From contig OY811975.1 of the NCBI GenBank assembly GCA_963681505.1, positions 4,156,345 to 4,220,344 on the forward strand: a DNA stretch of 64,000 nucleotides, given 5' to 3'. This DNA is from Eunapius fragilis. Lineage: Eukaryota > Porifera > Demospongiae > Spongillida > Spongillidae. The notes beneath the pieces are model-generated. The model searched no databases. It was given only the letters and a program-made list of their open reading frames with translations, and had not been told where the DNA came from. Of this stretch, positions 24,007 to 34,924 are shown piece after piece. How positions within the stretch are numbered: the stretch's first letter is position 1; every line of letters starts with the position of its first letter. A program made the translations under genes and the position numbers.

Positions 24007-27000
24007 ATCACAGAAAATTCAGGCAACCTTCTTATCCTCATATCGTCCAGGGTGGTTGTTCTCTTCAAAAAAGTCATTAGAATCCTTATAGGTGAGTAAA
24101 TCCAGATTTAACTCTTTCCCTTCGCCACGTGGTAGTGTGTACACCCAAGGATTCATCTGTGCCCATGATGGGAGGCAGAACATTAAGTACTTATAGGCAC
24201 TGTGCATCCTAAACATTCTCCCTGACAAACAACAGACAGAGCTGGAATCCGCATTTAACCAGTTAAGCAGACTGCAATGAGAAACAATTGCTATATGAAC
24301 CTCTAGACTTCTGTTGTGTGCTCCAAAATTCGAACTGCCAAATTGTAACATCATGTACATGTATATTAAACATACAGTATACACCAAACAGCACTTGTGT
24401 TATCAACCTCTAGCAGAAGACATTCATTTGTTCTCATCATAACAGAACTTCACATGTGACAATAGTATAAATTAATGATAAACGGACATGATCATATGTC
24501 ATCATATATATAGAACAATATATGTATGCATAATTATACAACAGTAAGATAAAAAATTAATGCACCCTACTATAGGTAATAGTCAGGGACAATACATCTG
24601 GAGAGGATGGCTGTGGTGTTCACTCTAACTAAGTTGAGGTTCAGCCTCCCATATAAAATACATGCACACTTTGGATTACCAAACTCATTTCCATACCAAC
24701 AGGTCTATGTATGTGTAACATACAATAGAGTGCAATTTTTTGGAATTAATAATTGCATCAAAAAATATGAAGTTTTTAATAGAGAGAGATAGAAATGTTT
24801 GAACCTCTGCTTCAAACACTTGCAGTGATTGCCAGCAAACACTGAGTCCTAGCATGGATGCACCACCTACATGCTTATCTATATATTTCTATTTTCGCAT
24901 TGATAAGCGTTAGGCCACAATTGAATAATGTATATGTGTTTAGATGCAAACAATATTTTGTGACCCATATTGCTAAAACGATACATTCCACACTCTAGAG
25001 TATACAACGTCGTCAACAATGAATGTTGCTAAGAAGTACTAATCCAATTAGATTGCGTGATGAAGAGAAGACAAGTAAAATTAAATGAAATAAGGTCATA
25101 GTAGAAAGTTAAATAACTTGCGCAAAGTCGTAGCAGATTTTCAGAAGACATAAAAGGGCATCAGTTCTATAAAAGCATGCAGATAGGAGCTGGAGCCAGG
25201 TATATGGCTGATGAGATTGGTGCTAAACACAGCTACAGATCTGTTTTGCAGGCACACAAACCAGGATCATTTTAAAACAATGCAAGCAGCAACAGCAAGC
25301 ATTTTTATAAAATGTCACAGGGTTTTAATACCTTCACATATGTGTAGCCCCACCTCAAAACACCTGACATGTAATGGTAAAAGAATTACATGACCATGAT
25401 AAATAAATAGACCGGAAAAAATTTTATGTGACCTATTCTACACAATATTCATAATGATGAATGTTTATCTAAATGAACTCTTACATGAGTGCATCGTTTT
25501 TAAAGTTTTCAAATATTTTCATTTTCCGTGAACTCCAAAGTGCTTCTATCAAATGGTCCTTACGCATCCTAAATTGAACTATCCATCATAAAGTTATTAG
25601 GCACTGAATTTATAATTAGTCGTTTTTTTTGCTTGTCCTGGAAATTTGATAAAGTATCTTAAGGGTGATTTTGCTGGACACTGTTCCAGTTATTAATATC
25701 AGTTAAACAGTTTGTTCTAAAATAGTTCATACACACACGGTCACTAATTTTATGATTAATACTGAGTATTGAAACTCCTGGTATGGGACTGTGATGCCCA
25801 GTATGGTATTGTGACACTATCGCAGTCATCGATAGCTAAACACAACCGTTCTGCTATCTCATTTTTCCATATTTGAAAAGCAAACGTTGGACGTGCTTAC
25901 TGATTGAATACTGCACTTACATCAATATGGACGTTAGTACAAGTTGCCCACTCGGCATGGATCATTTTCCCATCTCCATCAGCAGTTGGTCTGAACAGCC
26001 CATACCTATCTTGGTTCACCATCAGTTCCTGTGAGGCAGAAATGAATTGCTTTTGCCCATTGATATGTGGCATGTCTGCATAAATAGATACTGTCAAAGC
26101 TTCAAATGCAAACTTAATCAGTTGAAATGTACTAAAACTTTGCTTCCAAGAGTACTGGAATGTGAATTGTGGGACCACATTATAATCAAATAAGGAAAAT
26201 CAATTTATGCTGCTTCCATTTACAACACAGCAAACTAGATCATTCCATGCTTTATCAATAGTGCAGTACATTATTCAACTTTGAAACATATACACATACT
26301 TTACCCAGCAGCTGACACAAATCACCTTTTCTCCTAGGAGGTTGGCAAAGACGTTGTACACGTCAGTGTTCTGTCTGTTTTCCTGTGCCTTTTTGGTGAA
26401 GATGGGCCTCATCCCAACAAACCTGCTCAGTGAATAGGAAAATGCAACAAGTGAAATCGCCTACATATCACACAGACTTGCCCGCCATTTTGACCCGGGG
26501 GCCAACCATTGTCCCAAGTACTCGGGTTGTCCCTCCTGATTGGGTTGGCAATTTCATCGCCGTGCTTTTTCCAAATGAACCCTTTGGTCTCGATGTATGA
26601 CCAAATGTCATCTACCGTTGCTGAGCACTGCTCTGGACTCAGAACGTCCCGTACCACCACGTAGCCATACTCATCAAAGAACTGCAACGAGAGGATTGTA
26701 TGTATTACCGAGGACCTCTTGATTTCAGCGCAACGAAATTCTTGTGCCGGGTATACAGAAGATAATAGCTATAAAGCAGCGCTTTAGTTTAATTGATGTT
26801 CAATGTAGCATAGTGTATGCCATCAAGTACCGATCCACGCTGTGTGTGCGCGTGCGTATGAAGGGTGCATACAACGTATAAGGCCGCCGCTACGCCTCAG
26901 TAATTACTTTGACATCCTGTAAATGGAGGTATAACCCTTTATATATATATAGTGGATTCGCCTCCTTAAGTTGTTTAGTGAGTGGATATTTACAGTTTGA

Positions 27001-27220
27001 CAGGTATGTAAAAGCCTTCAGTGGGTCACACAGTATGGGCACTAGTAGCAGCTGTAAAGTGTGACAAGTACAGTCATACCTCTTTGTACTCCTTGACCTG
27101 GTCTTTGGAGAACGATAGAGAGTAGCATGGCTCCTCCGGGTCCATTGGCATATCGACCCGCACGGGGGTGTACGGACTATCCTCCACGTAACTCGCGGCA
27201 CTATCTAAAAACGCGGCCAT
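21511..27220 (-). CDS. Phytanoyl-CoA dioxygenase-like protein, copy C (367 aa, nine exons)
   Basis: Exons: 27220-27080, 26681-26482, 26422-26326, 26028-25921, 24156-24028, 23851-23708, 21995-21862, 21804-21720, 21576-21511. All join in frame (1104 nt with stop). Exon 1 has a 9-base in-frame deletion relative to A. The exon 2 donor is GC (gcaag), a known minor donor class, so splicing is possible but may be weaker. Iron ligands are in NVHID (exon 4) and LVVHGSDPNYSSRPR (exon 7), where the alanine before His in copy A is valine and the alanine of GSAP is aspartate. Intron 6 is swollen to 1.7 kb by a retroelement relic and a partial copy of exon 7; intron 4 holds a MITE. Probably a working Fe(II)/2-oxoglutarate oxygenase of unknown substrate. 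Confidence 0.88.
22140..23232 (+). pseudogene. Retroelement relic, family 1, inside intron 6 of copy C (antisense)
   Basis: The longest open piece (22209-22736) contains GGLGLCSLTAQSCAAY, VSAPHAASWISVVPSVSLGL and LDPLGHHAV; later frames give HNQLRDVFTKACHRAHF and LASRLATDSSQPKSK. These match the C-terminal half of the relic at 13650-15393. The RT catalytic part is missing and frames are broken after LGHHAV. It ends near 23232, close to the family's usual end. Confidence 0.8.
23488..23523 (-). pseudogene. Fragment of dioxygenase exon 7 duplicated in intron 6 of copy C
   Basis: Read on the minus strand, an acceptor (ccag) is followed by sequence matching the first third of exon 7, up to a degraded tatgatgatgaccc. 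A stop appears within seven codons. The flank at about 23525-23620 also matches the flank of the true exon 7 (about 22000-22100). So this is a partial segmental duplication, and the retroelement relic lies between the two copies. Confidence 0.7.
23961..24002. repeat. (CA)n microsatellite in intron 5 of copy C
   Basis: About 20 CA units at the position where copies A and B have only acacacacagaca, so the expansion is specific to copy C. Confidence 0.95.
25498..25687. mobile_element. MITE, left-truncated, in intron 4 of copy C
   Basis: Shares aagttttcaaatattttcat, ttacgcatcctaaattg, aggcactgaatttataatt and the right end gtgattttgctggacactgt with elements at 30908 and 37068. The left terminal repeat is missing. 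Confidence 0.85.
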
Positions 27221-27239
27221 GACGGACAGTTCTAGCCGA

Positions 27240-27315
27240 CACGTACGTTAAGTTCTGTATAGTGCTATAAATAGCATCACATTAGTCATCTACATAGCAA
27301 CGATTAAAGCATGGG
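27240..27315 (-). promoter_or_regulatory. Upstream block of dioxygenase C
   Basis: Contains ctataaatag, catcacattagtc and ttaaagcatgg, elements shared with the upstream regions of copies A and B but in changed order and spacing. Regulatory role is inferred. Confidence 0.35.
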
Positions 27316-27369
27316 AGGGTCCAGGAATGTGCTGCTGTTTAAATACTACTATTGGCGCATTCTTACAAC

Positions 27370-27394
27370 GGGGGGGGGGGGGGGGGGGGGGGGG
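27370..27394. repeat. Poly(G) tract, 25 bases
   Basis: Uninterrupted G run upstream of dioxygenase C. A short open frame that runs through it (about 80 codons) has no recognisable domain. Confidence 0.97.
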
Positions 27395-27684
27395 AGGAGG
27401 GGGCCTCAAAGTATCATCGATTTTCACCGTACAGGGTGATAGGTGGTGTCATATATTATGGGGACGAGTTCTATGTGCCCAAGACACAACCTCCACTTGA
27501 CCTGGCGTCAAGGGAAGCTCTGCTAAATGAACGATCATTATTATACATGTACAATGATGTGGAGTCTATCGTTTTGAAAAGGAAACAAGTAGAATAATAG
27601 CTATGATTTTGTATTTCTCTGACTCATTGATCTATTAAAATTTCAGTGTAACTATAAAACAATTTTTTGGCTTTGTCTCCTGGG

Positions 27685-27762
27685 CAAGATCTTGCACGGC
27701 CTCCGGGTAAGATCTTGGCCTCCGAGCTGGGTAAGATCTTGGCCTCCGGCAAGATCTTGGCC
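27685..27762. repeat. Four imperfect tandem copies around AAGATCTTG
   Basis: The palindromic core aagatcttg occurs four times at spacings of roughly 20-25 bases, each followed by gcctccg or a close variant. Confidence 0.85.
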
Positions 27763-27859
27763 ACCTGACCTCCGCCGTAGTGCAAAGATCCCATAGAAGT
27801 CTTGTACCCACACCAAAATATATGTAACGATGATCATGGGGGTTTGGGAAACGTGCATA

Positions 27860-29030
27860 TAGGGGTTAATGGTTCTTGGTATGCGAAGTTACATTAATGT
27901 AATGTGTAACAGTTGCGCGGCGAGCTATCTGTAGGCACTACTGTTTCATTTCATTGAAAAATACCTAGGCCCAGAAATTATGTTACGTGTTCTAGGGGAC
28001 AGCTATGGATTGGAAACAATAAAGATTACGGATTTCATGCGCGTTTCGATTTCCGTAAACTAATTGACCTCCGGGTGTCTACATGTATTACCTCGGTATT
28101 AGAGTCCCGTTGAAACACCCCTTGAGTGAAGAGCTGTCAAAAAAAAATAGCCCGAAAACTTCTCGGGCTTTGAGCCCACGGTTCGACAATCAGTTAACTC
28201 CCCTGGGGCCAGTAGAAGTATCTGCAACACAAATGACGATTTATACATAACTAAACAATTCCTTGATAGTTATAGATCCATTTTATAAAACTGCCTCTAG
28301 TTCATGACTTGCAAACGTTTCGTGCATGAGTAAAATCCCACAAAAAGTGACCATTTCTAGTATAGAAACCACGTACCTATATTTGACTGTAACTTCGCAT
28401 GCGATGGCTTTCAAGTCTATAAAATCACGCCTGCCGCGATGTGCGATATGTCGCGATTTTTTTTGGGTCATATCGCGATACAAACGTGCATGTGATGTAC
28501 AAAGATATACGGAAGAATGGACGGAGATGACAGAAATATACGAAAGGTTATTTTGCAACATGAAATAATGTTCGACTATACACGCTGCCGTGCTGCGTAC
28601 ACATATACCGTAAATTATCCGCCCGCCCCCATCGAAAAATGGCTCGTATTTAAACGTGTACCGCGAGCGCTTATAAATTGTAAAAGTACGCGAGTTTTTT
28701 TTTTTTTCTTGCACAGCGGCACAATTACAACACGAGCCCCACTTTGCATTATGCCAGTGAAAAATGCATTTACCCAACTGTTTAGGTAAGTGGCTCCAGA
28801 ATTTCTTACACAACTCATGCCGTGTGGGAACCCTTCTGAAGTTGTATTCGAGGGATGGTAACATTAGAGAGATAAAATTCACCACTCTGTACAATACCCC
28901 CACGCCCTACTGCATAATAGAACGGTTTGTGTATTGGTTGTTTTGTCGCCGTCCCAACAACGCAGCCTCAACTATGAAAATTGTGTGAATGATTGATCGA
29001 TGAATATACGTTCACGATACATTATCGCGA
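27860..29030. other. Intergenic stretch without a supported gene
   Basis: A 206-codon open frame on the minus strand (28283-28903) has no recognisable domain, an irregular composition and no splice context, so it is not called. A small hairpin (agcccga at 28149, tcgggct at 28163) and an AT-rich background are the only other features. Confidence 0.5.
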
Positions 29031-29037
29031 CATTATC

Positions 29038-29480
29038 CCACCTCCCCTCCCTTCCCTCCCCATCCCATCCCTCCTCCTCACTTTCTCCCCTCCCTCCTTC
29101 CCCATCCCATCCTCCCCTTCTCTTCCCTCCTTCCCCTCCCTCCCCTCCCCTCCCCTCCCCCACCCGCCCCTCCCCTCCCCCCTCCCATCCCCCCTCCCTC
29201 CCATCCCCTCCCCCCTCCCCTCCCCTCCCCTCCCCTCCCCTCCCTCCCCTCCCATCCTTCCCTCTCCTCCCCTCCCCTCCCCTCCCATCCTTCCCTCTCC
29301 TCCCCTCCCCTCCTCTCCCTCCCTCTCTTCCCCTCCCTCCCTCCCTCCCTTCCCTTCCACCCTCCCTCCCTCCATCCCTTGCCCTCCCTCCCTTTCCCTC
29401 CCTCCCTCCCTCTCCCTCCCTTCCCCCTTTCTCCCTCTCCCTCCCCTCCCCTCCCTTCCTCTCCCTTCTCCATCCCCCTA
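29038..29480. repeat. Polypyrimidine tract of about 440 bases
   Basis: Almost only C and T on the plus strand, built from ccctcc, cccttcc and ctccctcc variants, with rare A. The long Pro/Ser/Leu and Gly/Arg/Glu open frames on both strands are artefacts. Mirror-symmetric purine-pyrimidine sequence of this kind can form triplex (H-DNA), and the G-rich strand can form quadruplexes. Confidence 0.97.
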
Positions 29481-29559
29481 GACATTGTGTGCTAATCCTA
29501 TTGTCCTGTTTCACACTTGAAGGGGAAGTGATCCATTTGTCCATATCAATATCAAGCTA

Positions 29560-30900
29560 AAGCCTTTCCCTCCCTCCCCTCCCTACTCCCCTCCTTTTTT
29601 ATGGTTATGTGTAATGTTTGTCTTCCCAGTCATGTGGTCTCTGTACATGTACCATGTAGTACACAAACATAATCCACACTTTGTGCATATTTAGTGTAAT
29701 CATGGTTACATGTTTTAGGTTGGAGATACAATTTATAGGCCTGATTTTGCTGATACTCTCCAACTGATTGCTACAAATGGTGTGAACGTCTTCTAAAATG
29801 GATGATAGGGAAAGAGATGAGGATGGTCAGTAAGATGAGTGAGGTGAAATGAAGTGATGGTCAGTCAGGTGAGGTGGTTATCAGTGAGCTGAGTGGTGCC
29901 AGGGATGGATACACACTGGAGTAAAGTGGTGATGAGTGAGTGATATAAGGTTGGATGAGAGGCGCTCTGAATGGGATCAGAACGTTACGTCTTGTGTATG
30001 CTGTGTCACCCTGGGAATGGTGCAGGGCTCAGTGGCTACGGAAGCAAGGAGGGCCATGGGGGGGGGGGGGGGGGGGTGCAATCTTTGTCAGAGGGGAGGT
30101 TGCCCCGCCCCCCACTTATTTGCTCACTCTCCAAATGTTTAAATACCTTTCTATGATGAGTCTGGGCGGGAAAGAGAATATGTCTCCCCGCAAATTATTA
30201 ACATGAAAGAAGTATAACACTGTACTATGATGGGCCAAAGTTAAAGTTTTATTAGTTTTCAAAGTGGGTATAGTACAACGTTAATCCTATGGGTACGCGA
30301 CTTTGACAACCGAGTCGCGCTATTGTATCTCTGGCCCTTTGATTGAGGCGCTCTTGCTGTTATAAGAGAGGAGTGTATAATATAATTAGGTGGGTGTACT
30401 TCAATGGTTCGAAATTTCAGACACGTCCCATTGTTATTTTATTACGTGAAACATAGACCTATCATACTTTGGTGTACTTAGGATGGCTTCACAATATTTT
30501 GTTAGATACTGTCACCAAATATCTGCATACTTAGCAGCTTATTGCCCGGGCCTGCTTGGCTAGCCTAGCCTGCTCTTATATGCTCCTGCTCCTACTTTTA
30601 AGGTATATAAACACCTATATTAATCCTACTCAGCTCCCATACGTTTAATCATCAACTTCTTCTCCTATTCCTACTCCATGCACAGCCCTCCCCTACATTG
30701 ATGGGACGCGGTTTTAACTGCCTATAAATCACTGGCACGCATCAAGCGGGAAAACTGTATCACATGCTCAGATATATCTTTAATATTTTAGTCAGTAACG
30801 GGTAAAGTAAAATTTCACGAACAGTGTGGATCGATACAGACATGACTTTTCCTGCATGCAGAGTGATATTTAAGTTATGAACCGTTAGGGGTAACGGGTC
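29560..30900. other. Intergenic stretch with a poly(G) tract
   Basis: Contains a short CCTCCC tract at about 29568-29595, gatga/gtgag-rich sequence at about 29810-29940, an 18-base G run at about 30059-30076, and a weak relic of the foldback family at 18735 (agcgggaaaactgta at about 30745). No gene recognised. Confidence 0.5.
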
Positions 30901-30907
30901 TATAGAT

Positions 30908-31150
30908 GGGACATTGTTCTAGCAAAATCACCCTTCTGAGTAAGTTTTCAAGTTTTCAAATTTTTAGATTTTCCGTGAACTCGAAAGAGCTGCTATCAAA
31001 TGGTCTTTACGCATCCAAAATTGGGCTATCCATCATAGTGCTATCAGGCACTGAATTTATAATTAGCCATACATTTCAATGCAAGCGCTACTTTTCTTTT
31101 GCTTGTCCTAGAAAAAGTATCATAAAGGTGATTTTGCTGGACATTGTTCC
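30908..31150. mobile_element. Complete MITE, 243 bp
   Basis: Left end gggacattgttctagcaaaa and right end, reversed, ggaacaatgtccagcaaaat form terminal inverted repeats. The interior matches copies at 25498 and 37068 (fttttcaagttttcaa-type start, then cactgaatttataattagcc and cttttgcttgtcct). It has no coding capacity. Confidence 0.88.
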
Positions 31151-32088
31151 AGATATGTATAATCAATATACTAAGTACAAGTACTAAGTATATATATATC
31201 GATGGTCCAAGAAGATATACCGAATATACCGATTGTAACGCGAATCAGTTAAGCTAGCATTTTCAAATTACTTTTTATCTATTGTGTTACTGTCCCAAAT
31301 AAATATTAATTATATATAATATTGATTTTTCACCGTACTTAAAAGTATATACGTTTTCGAGCTGAGTCATCAACCGTGCGTCTCAAAACTTCAACTTGAT
31401 TAGTCGTCGACCGCAACAATTCGTCCTTGTTGTAGAAAACTATAGACATGTATGAATATAATAATAGTATAAGTCATTTTAGGATTGGGCCGAGAAAATT
31501 AAAGCTTAAAATCCCACGTACATGCAGTGCTAGCGGTGTTATCTGTTTACCACGCGTGGAACATAATGGATGCTCCTCTATAGCACGGCTTGTTATAAGT
31601 GTATCAAATAGACTTAAGTCTTTCTTTCTCGGCCCTATCCTAAAGGACTTGTACTACGTGCCATGCAGCCCCGTTTAATGTATAACTATGCAACCTATAT
31701 AAGGTTCGGAAAAAACGTCCGAACGGCAAAATCGTTTTTGCTACACAGCTGTATTCTGCGTGGGATGACATGCAGTCGCGACAATATATAGGCCTTGACG
31801 TATACAGACGGGAGCATATGTCAGTTTTTGCTCTACACCACTCAGTATCTACATAATTTTCACTTCATTTAAACCATTGCCATCGTGCATACAGTCAATC
31901 CTGAAAGAAAAAAACTAATACATTTCGCGAGAACAGGAAGGGAAATTTATGATGTAATACCGAATTTTGGCCAGTGCATGTCACCATATTTGGAGTACGG
32001 AACTATAAGAGCAGCAGTTCGATCAACCTCTGAAATTTAATGTACATCTTGGTGACGCGTCGTATAAGATTGCCTGGCTTCGATCACC

Positions 32089-34924
32089 ATGCATCGGCTT
32101 CACCAGCTGCCGCCCATGAAAGTGGCGGAGGAACTGCTTCTCATAGACTCCTCAGCGCTACGGATGATACTCCCAGACGAATTGGTGGACGAGGCCTGGG
32201 TCAATAAGCGGAAGGTGAGTTACTCAACTATAAAGAAGCACATTTGCCCGCGGCATCTATATGTACGAACCAGCTAATGCGTACAGATTGTACACGCTAG
32301 TAGCGCTACCAGTTTGTAAGAGTGCGCTCTCAAAATCCGGCTAAACTTCTGGTTCGCTTTTTAAAAACTGGATAAAACGCTACAATGTGGCAAACGACCA
32401 ATACCAGAGGGTCAGAGATTTGGTATTTCGCTTTGACATTGGCAATTCTCGCACAAGCGACTTCTTGATGGAAACCGAAACCACGCAATATCACACAGTG
32501 AGCATGCACGCTTTCAGCGATACTTGTATGAGATCAAATACTTAGAACAAATTACGTCCTCTAAGTTTGGCCCCTCTCCCGCGCCCCCACGAAGCCACTG
32601 CCTTACATGGCTGGGCAGTGCATACGACTAATTACTGATATGGCGCAGTAAAGCCTTTGTAGTTGCATCGCAATAAACATGTACTTTGGCAAGTTGGCCA
32701 ACCATGCACGTTTGGGAGTGCCGGAGTAGATATATTGTTTGGTTACACCCTTCCCCCCCCCCCCTTCCTTTTACTTCCCCGGACTTTTATCTTTGGCATT
32801 ATTGAAAGCGGCATGTGTGTACTTGTGTGCGCAGGTGTGTCAATGCACTGGTAGAGTAAATCAAACTTTAATACCCATATTCATAGGAGGAACTGTCTCC
32901 TAACATCACCGCTATGGTTCACCATTTCAACAGAGTTGCATTACTGGTTCCAACTGAAATTTTGGCAGAGGTCACACCCCAAGCTCGTGCTAAAGTTATC
33001 TCATCCTTCATAAAGGTTTGATGATGATTGTGTGTGTATGTGTGTGGTATGTGTTTGTGTATGTGTGTGTGTGCACGTGTGTGTGTATGTGTGTGTGTGT
33101 GTGTGTTTGTATATGTGTGTGTATGTGTGTGAGTGTGTGTGTCCAATTCATCTAATTAATTGACAATGCCACTCTCTCTGTGGCTCAGGTTGCAGAGGCA
33201 TGCCACCAGCTCAAGAACTACCACTCCTTGAAGGCCGTGTTGGCAGGTCTGCAGTGCACGCCTATCTACAGACTAAAGAAATCCTGGAAGAGAGTTCCAA
33301 CCTCAAGACTGAAGTAAGGGTGTGTGGGTGTGTGCAAGTGTGCATGCGTACATGGGAAATTGGCATGCACATGTATGAGGGTGGAGTGTGACAATCATAA
33401 CAGTAGAAACCTAACAACTGACCCACTTAGAACATACCATACAGCCATAGTAAAGGTCATTTGGTTTTTCTGTGTACTACCTTACATGTATACTTTGCAC
33501 ATAATTGAAGCCATTGGTCCTTTGCACGTGTGTGATAAATCAGGTGGTTGCTAGGCAAACAACTCACAGTTTCATTGCGAACTGTAAGTTGGGTGGGGTG
33601 GGGGGGTGGGAGTGGCATCGCCATTGTCACAGGAAGGTAGCCTAACTTGTATATCAACATGGACCCCATTACAGGGCAAATCATTGTTTGAATCTATATA
33701 CTAAAGCCTTATAAATCTCACCATTCTAACTATTCATGTATGTCAACCAAATATAGTATTGCTGCAATTTATCTTGCCATTCAATATAGGCGGTTTCAGA
33801 ACCTGAGTGCTCTAATGATTGAAGAGAAAAACTGTGCTATGTATCTCAGAGAGATAAGGCTTAACTTCAAGAATAAAGTTCCGTTCGTACCATACCTCGG
33901 ATTCTTTCTGACCCAAATAGTCCACCAGGCCTGTCACCAAAAGATGCAGGAGACCCGGTGGTTGAAGCCAAATAAAAGGAATGACCTTAGCTGTTCAATT
34001 GAAGATGACGAGGGTACCTGCAGTCCAACAGGAAGTTACACTAACCTCAGCATCTGTCAAGCAGGAAGTAGAAATGACCTCAGCCATGTCCCGGAGTACT
34101 CCTCCCTCGTTCCCTCTTATGCCCTTCATCTGCATTTCATGCCACGCCCACAGTGCCACAAAGCCAGTCCATCTGAGCCTTCTTCCACTTCCCTAAGCTT
34201 GTCCCATAGCTTAGGGAGTCTGTGCACTGAGTCAGAGTTAAGCAGCTGCCGGTCCAGCACAGCATTCAGCGCTGATGAAGACGATCAGTTCTGCAGGCTT
34301 GAAGACATAGAGCTTTACCTCACAAAGGACGGCATCAGACAGAAGAGTGTGGACGAAAACCAAGTTTTGTCTAGTTCTAAATCATCTGGAATCCTGGGTT
34401 GTGACTCAGGACCCAGCACCCCACAGTGGAGGAGTGCATCATTAGAAGAAGATGATCAACAATTTTGTCGGCTTGAAGACTCATTGCTTTACATGGCCAA
34501 GCATCACACGAGGCACAGCAATGGAGATGACAATAGCATGTGCACTGATCATGGCGGTGCTTCTGAAGGACCTTATTTGAGCGTGGCCCCCGTAGAGGTG
34601 TATCATGAAGCTGGAGACCTTTCCCACTCCAATCGTCCCACCAGTGGCTTTACTGGAAAGTTCCGTCAGCCTCATTCAGCAATGAGTCCTGCATCTGGTA
34701 GCAGGGCACGCCTACTGAAGTGCCGCCACATCACCCAGGTGGTCTCTGTGAACCCCAAACATTCTCACAGCCCCACGGCACTCCTTCACAGGTACCAGAC
34801 CAGTTCTTTGGACTGCACCATTGGTTTTCAATCAAGGGAAGACATCAGAAACCTGATTTTGAATAACCATTGCAATACTGAAATGGAAAATTATGTATTA
34901 TCACATCTGAGAGAGCCACTGTAA
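32089..34924 (+). CDS. RasGEF (CDC25-homology) domain protein, 504 aa, four exons
   Basis: Exons 32089-32214, 32887-33015, 33189-33313 and 33790-34924 join in frame with GT-AG borders. Exon 1 gives VAEELLLIDSSALRMILPDE, exon 2 SPNITAMVHHFNRVALLVPT, exon 3 VAEACHQLKNYHSLKAVLAG and TPIYRLKKSW, exon 4 FQNLSALM and VPFVPYLGFFLTQIV. These are the ordered blocks of a Ras-family guanine nucleotide exchange factor. The domain starts about 10 residues from the proposed start and no REM (N) domain is seen, as in RALGPS-type proteins; an upstream exon cannot be excluded. About 300 Ser-rich residues follow the LGFFLT block. The last 28 residues (DIRNLILNN...ENYVLSHLREP) resemble the closing helix of the domain. 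The insertion contains an internal duplication of a DDQFCRLED motif. GTPase partner unknown. Confidence 0.88.
33028..33141. repeat. TG-rich microsatellite in RasGEF intron 2
   Basis: Imperfect (TG)n with TATG and CACG interruptions, filling most of the 173-base intron. Confidence 0.95.

Noticed and set aside
28149..28169. Hairpin resembling a bacterial rho-independent terminator
   Set aside because: A 7-bp stem followed by only three T in an animal intergenic region is most likely chance.
28283..28903. 206-codon open frame, minus strand
   Set aside because: No domain, transmembrane pattern or splice context was seen; it spans homopolymer runs and fragments of different character.
28972..29560. 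Long Pro/Ser and Gly/Arg open frames (up to 190 codons)
   Set aside because: They exist only because the polypyrimidine tract lacks stop codons in several frames.
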